A stretch of 64,000 bases of DNA from RGIG5612 sp964528825. Lineage in GTDB: Bacteria > Bacillota > Clostridia > Lachnospirales > Lachnospiraceae. Numbering within the stretch: the stretch's first letter is position 1; every line of letters starts with the position of its first letter. This document shows positions 9,880 to 18,338 of the stretch, in pieces. The notes beneath the pieces were generated by a model. The model did not search any database, was not told where the DNA came from, and saw nothing but the letters and a program-made list of their open reading frames with translations. A program made the position numbers and the translations under genes. The stretch covers positions 1 through 64,000 of the forward strand of contig CAZGVB010000003.1 in NCBI GenBank assembly GCA_964528825.1, in the 5' to 3' direction.

Positions 9880-9946
9880 TGTGCATTTGTCGTTAAAAAT
9901 AACAAATGAATGCCGTAAATCGCTATCAAATTATTAAAATTCTGTA

Positions 9947-9975
9947 TTGCACAAATTAGGGGTGAGTATTACAAT
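9947..9975 (+). promoter_or_regulatory. Promoter of AspT-like permease gene
   Basis: TTGCAC at 9947-9952, a 17-base spacer and TACAAT at 9970-9975 lie 79 bases before the permease start. Together with the upstream dyad this is a reasonable activator-dependent promoter. Confidence 0.5.
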
Positions 9976-10054
9976 ACAAGGGTTGCAGAAATAATATTTT
10001 ATAGGGATTTTGTCGGCAAAAATATAGAACAAGATTCCAGAAAGAAGAGGGAAT

Positions 10055-11365
10055 ATGAAACTGTTTGGTGGGGTAGTTCCGATCACCGGATTGACATTTC
10101 TTATGTTTGCTATCTTCGTTATCTGCTTTTTAGGATATCTCCTCGGCAGAATAACAATAAAGGGCGTCAGTCTCGGTACAGCGGGAGTTTTCATTATCGC
10201 AATTTTCTTCGGTGCGTTTTTCAGTTCGACCATATCGTCGACTCTTACACTCGGAGGCACTGATATCTCAAGTAATGCCTTTAAGATTGTTGAGAACATC
10301 GGTCTTATACTTTTCGTTGGTGCTGTAGGTATGATAGCAGGACCTAACTTTTTCAAGAATCTTAAGGCCAATTTCAAATCATACATTCTCATAGGCTTTG
10401 TCATTATCCTTGCAGGTGCACTTGCTACACTCCTTTGTTTTGTCATCGGTTGCAGTATCGTTACCGTACCTGAGGCAGAGGCTGCACTTGGTATTTCCAA
10501 GGCTCAATATATGATGGCCATGCTCGTAGGTATCATGTCTGGTTCACTTACATCTACACCGGCTTTCTCAGCTGCTAAGGCAACAGTTGCTACAGTAGTT
10601 TCAACAACAGAAGCTGCAGATGCCATTCAGGATGTTGTAACAGTCGGACATGCTATCGCATATATCTTCGGTGTTATCGGTGTTGTTCTTTTCGTTCAGA
10701 TCGTTCCTAAGATGTTAAAGGCAAATATGGAAGAGGAACGCAAAAAGATCGTTATCGTTGATACAGGCGCAGGACAGATCAAGGATGTCAATAAGAAGCT
10801 TATCGACATGGATGAGTTCGGCTTTGCTGCATTCGGTCTGGTAGTTGTCGTAGGTATATTCTTCGGTATGATCAAGATTCCGCTTTCAAGTGCCGGTCTT
10901 TCAGGTACAACATTCAGTCTTACGACTACAGGCGGTGTTCTTATTTCAGGTCTTGTATTCGCTCATTTCGGACATATCGGAGTATTCAGCCTTAAGGTCA
11001 ACGGAAAGGTACTTGAGTGCTTCCGTGAGTATGGATTGATGCTCTTCCTTATAGGCGCCGGTGTACCGGGAGGTGCAAGCTTCGTAAGATACTTCCAGCC
11101 GATCTACTTCGTATATGGTGTAGTTATTACGATCATTCCTATGATCATCGGTTACTTCCTTGCAAAGAAGCTTCTCAAGCTTCCTCTGCTCAATGTACTC
11201 GGATCTATCACAGGTGGTATGACATCTACACCTGCTCTTGGTACTCTTATCAAGACAGCAGGCACAAGTGATGTAGCATCAGCTTATGCTTCAACATATC
11301 CTATCGCACTTATCTGTGTAGTACTTGCATCACAGTTCCTGATACTTATCTTCGGAGCACATTGA
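10055..11365 (+). CDS. AspT/YidE-family permease without RCK domains
   Basis: Integral membrane transporter of 436 residues with about ten hydrophobic helices. Two internally repeated halves each carry the family signature: GSLTSTPAFSAA near residue 165 and GGMTSTPALGTL near residue 388. These motifs mark the aspartate:alanine exchanger (AAE) family. Typical members are around 550 residues with two central TrkA_C/RCK domains; here the centre (about 225-260) is only a short hydrophilic loop, so those domains are missing. The start ATG 10055 follows AGAGGGA. Position between a divergent LysR gene and the phloroglucinol genes suggests import or exchange of an aromatic or organic acid; the substrate is inference. 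Confidence 0.75.
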   Translation: MKLFGGVVPITGLTFLMFAIFVICFLGYLLGRITIKGVSLGTAGVFIIAIFFGAFFSSTISSTLTLGGTDISSNAFKIVENIGLILFVGAVGMIAGPNFFKNLKANFKSYILIGFVIILAGALATLLCFVIGCSIVTVPEAEAALGISKAQYMMAMLVGIMSGSLTSTPAFSAAKATVATVVSTTEAADAIQDVVTVGHAIAYIFGVIGVVLFVQIVPKMLKANMEEERKKIVIVDTGAGQIKDVNKKLIDMDEFGFAAFGLVVVVGIFFGMIKIPLSSAGLSGTTFSLTTTGGVLISGLVFAHFGHIGVFSLKVNGKVLECFREYGLMLFLIGAGVPGGASFVRYFQPIYFVYGVVITIIPMIIGYFLAKKLLKLPLLNVLGSITGGMTSTPALGTLIKTAGTSDVASAYASTYPIALICVVLASQFLILIFGAH

Positions 11366-11410
11366 TGATCTTGCGATAGATGAGCTGAACATCAAAAATT
11401 ACTTATAATT

Positions 11411-11445
11411 AAAAAGCTGCCGCTCTTTTGTGCGGCAGCTTTTTT
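11411..11445 (+). terminator. Intrinsic terminator after the permease gene
   Basis: An 8-base-pair GC-rich stem (GCTGCCGC with GCGGCAGC), extended by A-T pairs, has an 8-base loop and ends in a run of six T residues. The A-run on the left side lets it work on both strands. Confidence 0.88.
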
Positions 11446-11469
11446 ATATGGATTATAGAACAAAACGAG

Positions 11470-11515
11470 GTTATAAAACAAAATGTGTTGATGGCTGATC
11501 CCAGCCATCAACACA
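11470..11515 (-). terminator. Intrinsic terminator after the CoA-transferase gene
   Basis: On the minus strand a perfect 14-base-pair stem (11484-11497 with 11502-11515) with a tetraloop is followed by TTTTGTTTTATAA. It lies 54 bases past the stop codon of the CoA-transferase gene. Confidence 0.85.
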
Positions 11516-11568
11516 TTCTATCATGATCTTAAAGTTTCTGTTTTTGGTATATCATGTTTCTTGATATA

Positions 11569-13041
11569 CTATTTTTCAATCTTCATTGTACCCGTTTGAT
11601 TGAATCTCTCATGCCATGAGAGTGCCTCTGAAAGGATGTGAGGAGTATGTCCTCCGGCCTTGCATGCTCTCTCAAAATAATCCATAAGAGCATCCTTGTA
11701 ATCAGGATGAGCGCAGTTCTCAATGATGAGTTTTGCACGCTCACGGGGTGATTTCCATCTGAGATCGGCAATTCCCTGTTCGGTTACTATTATCATTGAG
11801 TCATGCTCTGTATGGTCGATATGAGAGCAGAACGGTACGATACAGCTTATAGCACCCTTCTTTGCTACAGAGCTTGTAGCGAAGATAACGGTTCCGGAGT
11901 TTCTGGAGAAGTCTCCCGATCCGCCTATGCCGTTCATTATCTTTGTTCCCATGATATGAGTAGAATTTACATTTCCGTAGATATCTACCTCTATAGGGGT
12001 GTTCATGGAAACAAGCTGAAGTCTTCTTGCTACCTCAGGATGATTGGAGATCTCTTGAGGACGTATAACGATCTTTTGCTTGTAGAAATCGATATTCTCA
12101 ACAAGGTCCGCCATTGCCTCGCGTGAGATGCAAAGGGATGTGCAGCTTGCACTGGCGATGATACCCTTTTTAATGAGCTCTAACGCACTGTCCTGAATTA
12201 CCTCTGTGTACATTGAAAGGTCTTTAAGGCCGCCTGTTTCAAGTCCCTGAAGGACAGCATTTGCTACATTACCTACGCCTGATTGGATAGGATAAAGGTT
12301 TTCTGGCTGACGTCCTGCAGCAATTTCTCCTCGTAAGAATGTTACGATATTTGCCGCAATCTTTTTTGAATCCTCATCAGCTGCACCGAATGTAGGGAAG
12401 TGGTCCGGATCGTCTGTTACAACTATGCCCGCTATTTTATCCGGTGAGCACGGTATATAAGGTGTGCCTACACGCTGCATTACACTTGTAACCGGTACAG
12501 GCTCGGCTTTTCCAGCATTGGAATAAATATCATGAATGCCAACAAGCTCGACCGGGAGGGTAGTATTGAGCTCAACGATGACTTTATCCGCAAGTCTTAC
12601 AACTGCATCAGATATTCCCACGGTTGCAGCTGGATAAAGGCCGTCTTCTGTAACAGCACAGCATTCGATGATGGCTATATCGATCTTAGGGCCGCATCCT
12701 GAGATGAGGAGTTTTGGCGTTACAGATAAATGCTGGTCAGCATATGCTACCTCGCCTGCGTTTATAGCTGCACGGCATTGTTTATTTGTCTGGTATGGGA
12801 ATCTTCTTGCAATAAGGCCTGCATCAACCATGTCACCGTCAAGATGAGGGCCTACTGATGCGCCTGTGATCACAGTCAGATTCTTTGCGGTTCCCTGCTT
12901 TGCAATCTCAGCCGGAATGACATGTGGATCACCAACCTGGCCGAATCCCGAAAAACCAAGTACCATGTTCGGCTTGACCATTGCAGCTGCTTCAGCGGCA
13001 GAGATGATCTTGCTCTCAAGAGCAGATGGTATTCTGTCCAT
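11569..13041 (-). CDS. Acetyl-CoA hydrolase/CoA-transferase family protein (acetoacetate activation candidate)
   Basis: Family I CoA-transferase-like enzyme of 490 residues, similar to acetyl-CoA hydrolase and succinyl-CoA:acetate CoA-transferases. Visible landmarks are VLGFSGFGQVGDPHVIP near the N-terminus, PIQSGVGNVANAVL, the segment MYTEVIQD whose Glu near residue 278 is a candidate for the covalent CoA-ester residue, GGSGDFSRNSG, and the late EQGIADLRWKSPRERAKLI block. ATG 13041 is chosen with AAAGG ten bases upstream; the frame opens further up without a ribosome binding site. It is separated from the thiolase by a terminator, so it has its own promoter. The likely role is transfer of CoA from acetyl-CoA to acetoacetate, so the thiolase can finish phloroglucinol breakdown. 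Donor and acceptor are inferred. Confidence 0.82.
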   Translation of the reverse strand: MDRIPSALESKIISAAEAAAMVKPNMVLGFSGFGQVGDPHVIPAEIAKQGTAKNLTVITGASVGPHLDGDMVDAGLIARRFPYQTNKQCRAAINAGEVAYADQHLSVTPKLLISGCGPKIDIAIIECCAVTEDGLYPAATVGISDAVVRLADKVIVELNTTLPVELVGIHDIYSNAGKAEPVPVTSVMQRVGTPYIPCSPDKIAGIVVTDDPDHFPTFGAADEDSKKIAANIVTFLRGEIAAGRQPENLYPIQSGVGNVANAVLQGLETGGLKDLSMYTEVIQDSALELIKKGIIASASCTSLCISREAMADLVENIDFYKQKIVIRPQEISNHPEVARRLQLVSMNTPIEVDIYGNVNSTHIMGTKIMNGIGGSGDFSRNSGTVIFATSSVAKKGAISCIVPFCSHIDHTEHDSMIIVTEQGIADLRWKSPRERAKLIIENCAHPDYKDALMDYFERACKAGGHTPHILSEALSWHERFNQTGTMKIEK

Positions 13042-13177
13042 TTTTAAATTACCTTTCTTATATTGTGTTGAATTACTAAATGATACTACCAAACCATTTT
13101 AATTATCCTGTCTGATTATTTAAAGATTCATATTACTTAAATTTTCAGATCGTTTAAACAGTCGGACCATTTAGTTT

Positions 13178-13245
13178 AAAAAAACATCCCGAATATTCAT
13201 ATTCACATATATTTTTGTATATATGGCGAACTGTTCGGGATGTTT
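13178..13245 (-). terminator. Terminator of the phloroglucinol operon
   Basis: On the minus strand a 12-base-pair stem (13234-13245 with 13182-13193) closes a 40-base AT-rich loop and is followed by a run of T. It sits just after the thiolase stop at 13282 and separates that operon from the CoA-transferase gene. Confidence 0.75.
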
Positions 13246-13281
13246 CATTTAATTAAAGTTGATCATTTTGCAAATGGTGGA

Positions 13282-14505
13282 TCAGTCACAAAGTTCTACA
13301 ACAGTAGCCATGCCCATACCGCCTGCAACACAAAGAGTAGCAAGGCCGTATTTTACATTACGCTTCTTCATTTCATGTACAAGGGTAACAATGATTCTTG
13401 ATCCTGATGATCCGATAGGATGACCAAGTGAAATAGCACCGCCGTTTACGTTGATCACATCCATACGATCCTCGATGCCGAGCTCACGGATGCAAGCAAG
13501 AGACTGTGAAGCAAATGCTTCATTAAGCTCAAACAGACCGATGTCATCTGTTGTAAGTCCTGTCATCTTAAGTACCTTCTTTGTAGCCGGAACAGGACCT
13601 ACACCCATGATAGTAGGATCAACAGCTGCAACAGAAACACCAAGGATCTTTGCCATAGGCTTGATGCCGAATTCATCACATTTTTCCTTTGTTGCAAGAA
13701 GTATTGCAGATGCTCCGTCATTACGTCCTGACGATGATCCTGCGGTTACAGTTGCTGTTGTTGCTCCGTCAAATGCGAAGCAAGGCTTAAGAGCTGCCAT
13801 CTTCTCAAGGGTGGTCTCACGAGGGAATTCATCTGTATCGAAAACGATAGGATCCTTCTTACGTCCCTGAGGAACTGTTACAGGAACGATCTCATCCTTG
13901 AAACGTCCTGATGCGATAGCTGCTGCAGCACGCTTCTGGCTCTCATATGAGAATGCATCCTGATCTTCACGGCTGATGTTGAATTTCATAGCAATCTTTT
14001 CAGCTGTATTTCCCATATTGAACTTGCCATATTTATCCTGTGGCTGAGAGTTGAACTGAGCCTCTGTAAGGCAGTCCTTAAGCTGAGTTGTGCCTGTACC
14101 AACGCCCCAACGAGCATTTGAAAGGTAGAAGAAACCATTTGTCATGCTCTCTGTACCGCCTGCAAGAACTACCTCGTTCTCACCTGTACGGATAGAGTCA
14201 ACACCGTTACGAACAGCCATCATACCTGAAGCACAAGCGATCATTACTGTGCTTGCCGGAACCTCTTCCGGGATGCCTGCCATAAGAGCGGCAACTCTGG
14301 CTGTATTTGAAAAGTCTGATGTCTGACGGCAATGTCCGAAGATAACCTCATCGATCTTTGCTGGATCGATACCTGTACGGTCAAGAGTGCCCTTCATAAC
14401 GGCACATGCAAGAGCATCGGCATTAAGCGGCTTTAATGTTCCGCCGAATTTGCCTACAGCAGTACGGCATGCATCGACAATATAAACGTCTTTTAATTCT
14501 GTCAT
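13282..14505 (-). CDS. Acetyl-CoA C-acetyltransferase (thiolase)
   Basis: Biosynthetic/degradative thiolase of 407 residues that interconverts acetoacetyl-CoA plus CoA with two acetyl-CoA. The acyl-accepting cysteine is Cys91 in MIACASGMMA. The three other thiolase blocks are present: NEAFASQ, GGAISLGHPIGSSG with the catalytic His, and LCVAGGMGMA with the second catalytic Cys. ATG 14505 is chosen because GGAAAGG precedes it; a longer frame up to 14523 has no such site. It is the last gene of the minus-strand operon 19226->13282, where it converts the acetoacetyl-CoA released by the triacetate lyase into acetyl-CoA for energy conservation. Confidence 0.93.
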   Translation of the reverse strand: MTELKDVYIVDACRTAVGKFGGTLKPLNADALACAVMKGTLDRTGIDPAKIDEVIFGHCRQTSDFSNTARVAALMAGIPEEVPASTVMIACASGMMAVRNGVDSIRTGENEVVLAGGTESMTNGFFYLSNARWGVGTGTTQLKDCLTEAQFNSQPQDKYGKFNMGNTAEKIAMKFNISREDQDAFSYESQKRAAAAIASGRFKDEIVPVTVPQGRKKDPIVFDTDEFPRETTLEKMAALKPCFAFDGATTATVTAGSSSGRNDGASAILLATKEKCDEFGIKPMAKILGVSVAAVDPTIMGVGPVPATKKVLKMTGLTTDDIGLFELNEAFASQSLACIRELGIEDRMDVINVNGGAISLGHPIGSSGSRIIVTLVHEMKKRNVKYGLATLCVAGGMGMATVVELCD

Positions 14506-14531
14506 TGATAAAAACCTTTCCAAAATGATTT

Positions 14532-14641
14532 TCCGGAGTTCTGTAGATAAATTTATTTATAAATGTCCCGAAATAGGAACTCCGGATATATTTTCCTATT
14601 TTCAAAAATTTTCCGGGGAAGAGCAGAGCCCACCCCCGGAA
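14532..14641 (-). other. Two intercistronic hairpins upstream of thiolase
   Basis: The 154-base gap between the dehydrogenase and the thiolase holds two strong hairpins. The first is a 10-base-pair stem (14532-14541 with 14577-14586) enclosing an AT-rich loop. The second is an 8-base-pair GC-rich stem (14611-14618 with 14634-14641). Neither is followed by a clear T-run on the minus strand, so partial attenuation or transcript processing is more likely than full termination. Confidence 0.5.
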
Positions 14642-14659
14642 TTGATCTTCTTTGAATAA

Positions 14660-15625
14660 TTAAACCGGATCCTTTAAGAATTTCTTCTCAAGACGGAATA
14701 CCTCAAAGAGCTGCTCATCACGCTTCTTCTTAAGGTCATCAATATCAACGCCGGTATAGTCATAGAAGCCTTTACCTGTCTTGATACCAAGGTTGCCCTC
14801 ATCAACGAGTTCCTTAAGAGCAACAGGAAGCTCATCGCCGTTCTTAGGCATTGAGTATGAATGGTTGATATAGTTATTTGCACTCATGTCAACGCCGCCA
14901 AAGTCGATACGCTTGCAGATACCGAGTACACATGCACGAGGTATGAAGCTTGCCTTTGAAGCAAGGTCAATAGCCTCAGCATCGCAATAGCCGTTGTCAA
15001 TAAGGTTGAACACCTCACGATGCAGGCACTGCTGCAGACGGTTTACGATATATCCCTGAATAAACTTCTTCATAAGAACTGCAGTCTTTCCGCAATCATT
15101 GAGAAGCTTGAGAGCTATGTCTGCATACTCCTGAGGAGCCTGCTCGCTCTTTACTACCTCTACAAGAGGAATGAGCTGTGGAGGAGCATACCAATGACAG
15201 ATAATCTGCTGTGGAAGGAGTTTCTCCGGAACAACCTCAAAGATGTTAAGAGCTGAAGTATTGGATGCAATGATAACATCTTCTGAAACTGCATTTGCAA
15301 GCTGCTCATAAAGAGCTTCCTTAGCATCACGCTTTTCAACGATTGTTTCCTGGATAAATTGTGCTCCGTCGATAGCTTCTTCAACTGTTGAAGCAAAGCT
15401 GATACGTGCAAGAGCTGCATCAGCATCCTCTCTTGAGATCTCACCTTCTTCTACGAATGTATCAAACTGGCTCTTGAGAGATGCAATAGCTTTGTTCTTT
15501 GTATTCTCAGAACGAGTCCACATTGTTACCTGATAACCGCCTGTAGCATATACCTGAGCGATTCCGGGTCCCATTGTGCCCGCACCGAGAACAGCGATTT
15601 TCTTGATGTCTTCTAATTTTAACAT
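14660..15625 (-). CDS. 3-hydroxyacyl-CoA dehydrogenase family protein, candidate (S)-3-hydroxy-5-oxohexanoate dehydrogenase
   Basis: NAD(P)-dependent dehydrogenase of 321 residues. The Rossmann glycine motif is GAGTMG at residues 14-19. SNTSAL near residue 122 and HWYAPP near residue 145 (equivalent of the family HFFNP catalytic histidine) follow, and the C-terminal half is the helical dimer domain ending in GIKTGKGFYDY. The Trp/Tyr/Ala version of the catalytic motif departs from fatty-acid beta-oxidation enzymes, in keeping with a free-acid substrate rather than an acyl-CoA. In the published Clostridium scatologenes phloroglucinol cluster a homologue oxidises 3-hydroxy-5-oxohexanoate to triacetate. 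It is flanked by BKACE 20 bases upstream and thiolase downstream. Assignment rests on family plus context. Confidence 0.8.
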   Translation of the reverse strand: MLKLEDIKKIAVLGAGTMGPGIAQVYATGGYQVTMWTRSENTKNKAIASLKSQFDTFVEEGEISREDADAALARISFASTVEEAIDGAQFIQETIVEKRDAKEALYEQLANAVSEDVIIASNTSALNIFEVVPEKLLPQQIICHWYAPPQLIPLVEVVKSEQAPQEYADIALKLLNDCGKTAVLMKKFIQGYIVNRLQQCLHREVFNLIDNGYCDAEAIDLASKASFIPRACVLGICKRIDFGGVDMSANNYINHSYSMPKNGDELPVALKELVDEGNLGIKTGKGFYDYTGVDIDDLKKKRDEQLFEVFRLEKKFLKDPV

Positions 15626-15645
15626 TTCAGATCACCAGTCCTTTA

Positions 15646-16488
15646 TTACATATGCTTAACGAGACCAAGGATCTGACGAGCCTCTTCAGGTGTAGCGATC
15701 TCACGGCCGGCTTCCTTAGCAATTCTGATAGTACGCTCAACGAGCTGTACATTTGTTGCAAGAACACCTTTCTCAAGGAGAATATTGTCCTCAAGACCAA
15801 CACGAAGTCCATCGCATCCCATAGCAAGTCCGTGAAGGATGCAAGGCATATGCCATCTTCCGATACCTGATGTTGACCATGTTGAGCCCGGCTGCATCTT
15901 AGGTACAAGATAAGAGAATGCCTCAGCTGTTCCAGGCATACCGCCGGTAACACCAAGCATGAACTGATAATGAACAGGAGCCTTAAGGATGCCCTTCTTT
16001 ACATAGTAGTCAACGTTAGCCATGTCGCCGCCGTTGAAGATCTCGCACTCAGGCTTGATACCGAGTTCCTGTGTCTCAAGACCGAGCTTCTCAAGGAACT
16101 GAGGAGAGTTTGTAAAGATATATGAGTTTGCCCAGTTCATTGAAAGTGGATCATATGAGCACATTTCAGGAAGAAGGATAGGAAGATGAGCTCTTCTCAT
16201 ATCCTCAGGGAACTTAGATCCTGAAGATGTAAGGTTGAGTACAAGGTCAACGCCTTCCTCTTTCATCTTCTGACGAACAAGATTTACAACCTCGATCCAT
16301 CTGTCTGTTTCCATTGTGTTGTTGCCTTCAGCATCACGAATGTGAATATGAATGACAGCAGCGCCTGCCTTTGCGCAAGCAATAGCATCATTAGCAATCT
16401 CTTCCGGAGTAATCGGAACATAAGGAGTCTGTGATCTCTTTGTACCAGCACCGCAAAGAGCAGCTGTGATAATAAGTTTCTTTCCCAT
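15646..16488 (-). CDS. BKACE-family enzyme, candidate triacetate acetoacetate-lyase
   Basis: Beta-keto acid cleavage enzyme (former DUF849), a zinc-dependent TIM barrel of 280 residues that cleaves a beta-keto acid with acetyl-CoA. The metal-binding HIHIRD motif lies at residues 47-52, EIFNGGDMANVDYY and GVTGGMPGTAEAF mark the middle, and RVGLEDN near residue 230 holds the conserved late acidic residue. In this operon the expected reaction is triacetate (3,5-dioxohexanoate) plus acetyl-CoA giving acetoacetyl-CoA plus acetoacetate, as described for the phloroglucinol pathway; 3-keto-5-aminohexanoate cleavage is the alternative but no lysine fermentation genes are nearby. The start ATG 16488 follows GAGGTG. 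Confidence 0.85.
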   Translation of the reverse strand: MGKKLIITAALCGAGTKRSQTPYVPITPEEIANDAIACAKAGAAVIHIHIRDAEGNNTMETDRWIEVVNLVRQKMKEEGVDLVLNLTSSGSKFPEDMRRAHLPILLPEMCSYDPLSMNWANSYIFTNSPQFLEKLGLETQELGIKPECEIFNGGDMANVDYYVKKGILKAPVHYQFMLGVTGGMPGTAEAFSYLVPKMQPGSTWSTSGIGRWHMPCILHGLAMGCDGLRVGLEDNILLEKGVLATNVQLVERTIRIAKEAGREIATPEEARQILGLVKHM

Positions 16489-16537
16489 TGTTATTCACCT
16501 CTGAAAATTTTTTGGGCCCCGTAAGGTGGCCATATTG

Positions 16538-16595
16538 TCGGTAAGGGATATACCGAACACCAAACACGGGAGGCCATAGATAGACCACCCGTGTT
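16538..16595 (-). other. Intercistronic hairpins upstream of the BKACE gene
   Basis: The 121-base gap between the SDR and BKACE genes contains a 6-base-pair hairpin (16538-16543 with 16551-16556) and an 8-base-pair GC-rich hairpin (16563-16570 with 16588-16595). No T-run follows, so these look like RNA stability or processing elements rather than terminators. Confidence 0.45.
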
Positions 16596-16609
16596 CATAG
16601 CATAATAAA

Positions 16610-17392
16610 TTATCTTGTAGCTGTAAGTCCGCCATCAGGATAGATGATATTTCCTGTTACAAAGTCTGAAGCAGGAGAAGCGAGGAACAGACATGTTCCA
16701 ACACAGTCATGAGGAACTGCCATACGACGCATAGCAAGATCGTCTGCAAGAGACTTTCTGTAAGCATCTCCACCACGCTGCTCGATAACAGCTGTCATCA
16801 TAGGAGTCTCTGTAACTGTAGGTCCAATGCCGTTTACAGTGATGCCGTGAGGTCCGAATTCGGAAGCAAGCTGCTTGATGAGCATGTTAACAGCACCCTT
16901 AGATGCGCAATATCCTGCATTTCCAGGTCCCTTTGTAGCAACTACGCTACGTGTAGATGAAAGGATAACAACCTTGCCGTATCCGTTCTCATACATATGC
17001 TTTGCGAAAGACTTGCAGCAGAGCATGATTCCGTAAACATTAACCTTAAGGATGTTAAGATAGATGTCCATTGGGAAGTCTTCAGCAGGGAATTTCTTGT
17101 TAAGACCCTGAGCGCAAACAAGGATATCAACCTTGCCAAGCTTCTCTACAGATGCCTTAACGAGTGCCTGTACAGACTCTTCATCTGTTGCATCAGCTGC
17201 AACATAATCAACCTCAACGCCGCAAGCGTCCTTGATCTCTTTCTGAGCTCTCTTAAGAGACTCTTCGTTTCTGGAAGAAATGATGACCTTAACGCCTGCT
17301 TCTGCAAGACCCTGAGCAAGTGACTGGCCGATACCGCCTGCGCCGCCTACTACTACTGCTGTTTTTCCTTCAATGTTAAAAAGCTCGTGCAT
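16610..17392 (-). CDS. Short-chain dehydrogenase/reductase, candidate phloroglucinol reductase
   Basis: Classical SDR of 260 residues. The nucleotide site GGAGGIG is at residues 16-22, followed by a Ser (LSSTRS) and YCASK near residues 155-160, giving the full Ser-Tyr-Lys catalytic set; the C-terminal NIIYPDGGL ending is typical. ATG 17392 is chosen because AGGAGG is eight bases upstream. Known phloroglucinol reductases of anaerobes such as Eubacterium oxidoreducens are NADPH-dependent SDRs that dearomatise phloroglucinol to dihydrophloroglucinol. Its place between the BKACE and cyclase genes makes that the best role, though many SDRs look alike and sequence alone does not fix the substrate. 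Confidence 0.8.
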   Translation of the reverse strand: MHELFNIEGKTAVVVGGAGGIGQSLAQGLAEAGVKVIISSRNEESLKRAQKEIKDACGVEVDYVAADATDEESVQALVKASVEKLGKVDILVCAQGLNKKFPAEDFPMDIYLNILKVNVYGIMLCCKSFAKHMYENGYGKVVILSSTRSVVATKGPGNAGYCASKGAVNMLIKQLASEFGPHGITVNGIGPTVTETPMMTAVIEQRGGDAYRKSLADDLAMRRMAVPHDCVGTCLFLASPASDFVTGNIIYPDGGLTATR

Positions 17393-17463
17393 TTTAAACA
17401 CCTCCTAAAAAATAAATCAAAATGATATTAGATCATGATCCTTAGATCAAACTAAAAAGCGGA

Positions 17464-18315
17464 TTATTTTACGCTTTCGCCTTTCTCAAAGCGGAATTCC
17501 TGATCAGGATCTGTGATAGCAAGAACACGAACGATAGAGCCCTCGCCTCCGACGAATCTCCATGGGAAGCAAAGGAATGTGCAGCGACGTCCGATAACCT
17601 CATCGAAATCACCGTGCTTTGTGCCGTAGCCGCCTTCTTTCCACTCATGATCTCCTCTTACATAGCCGTCATCACCAACGTTCTCAACGCCAGGTATGCC
17701 GCCTTCAACCATAAGGAACTTGTGTCCCGGCTCCCAAAGAGGGAAGTCTACCTTAGTGTCATGGCCATATTCCTCTTCATATTCCTTCATGAGGTCAGGA
17801 CGAAGCGGTCCAAGGCCGAGGTCAACAAGCTTGGTAGCAAGAGGATGATCGTTTGCCTGGCATCCGTATCCTACGAACTTAACCTTCTTGTCTCTGAGCC
17901 AATATGCAAGATCACCTGTAGCTCCGCAGCCATAAGCGAAATAATCATCAGAGTCAGCCCAAATATGATGCTGAGAAGTATTGATGACTACCATGTCGCC
18001 TTCTTTGATGATGCTGTCAAATTTCTTGATGTCTTCTACATCAAGCTTGCCCCATTTTCCCTTAGGAATGTAAAGGCAAACGCCTGAACCGAAGAATCTC
18101 CAAAGAGGATAATTTGTGATATCAGGTGTGCACTCTGTAACATGAAGAGGAGCGTCCATGTGAGTTCCTCTGTGCATGATACCTTCCCATTTGATATCAT
18201 ACATATTTGCATCTGCATGATAACGGATTACATCCTCTTTAAGGTTGCATCCTGATGGCCACTGGGGCATGAAAGGCTCAAATGTATGTGATAAATCATA
18301 AAAATTAAGACTCAT
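17464..18315 (-). CDS. Cyclase-family metal hydrolase, candidate dihydrophloroglucinol cyclohydrolase
   Basis: Member of the cyclase/kynurenine-formamidase superfamily (PF04199 type), 283 residues. The metal-binding motif HxGTHxDxPxH is complete: His48, His52, Asp54 and His58 in HRGTHMDAPLH. MVVINTSQHH and the late cysteine-rich ending fit the fold. Published work on Clostridium scatologenes assigns ring cleavage of dihydrophloroglucinol to an enzyme of this superfamily, and this copy has all ligands, so it is the more likely catalyst of the two here. It starts 23 bases after the end of a second cyclase gene, so both are made together and could form a mixed oligomer. Confidence 0.8.
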   Translation of the reverse strand: MSLNFYDLSHTFEPFMPQWPSGCNLKEDVIRYHADANMYDIKWEGIMHRGTHMDAPLHVTECTPDITNYPLWRFFGSGVCLYIPKGKWGKLDVEDIKKFDSIIKEGDMVVINTSQHHIWADSDDYFAYGCGATGDLAYWLRDKKVKFVGYGCQANDHPLATKLVDLGLGPLRPDLMKEYEEEYGHDTKVDFPLWEPGHKFLMVEGGIPGVENVGDDGYVRGDHEWKEGGYGTKHGDFDEVIGRRCTFLCFPWRFVGGEGSIVRVLAITDPDQEFRFEKGESVK

Positions 18316-18338
18316 TTGTTTTGCTCTCCTTTCTCAAA

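Noticed and set aside
13042..13177. Promoter of the CoA-transferase gene on the minus strand
   Set aside because: TTTAAA-17-TAAAAT can be found but in such AT-rich DNA the match is too weak to annotate, although a promoter must exist there.
15646..16488. BKACE gene as 3-keto-5-aminohexanoate cleavage enzyme of lysine fermentation
   Set aside because: No lysine aminomutase or diaminohexanoate dehydrogenase genes are nearby, while the neighbours match the phloroglucinol pathway.
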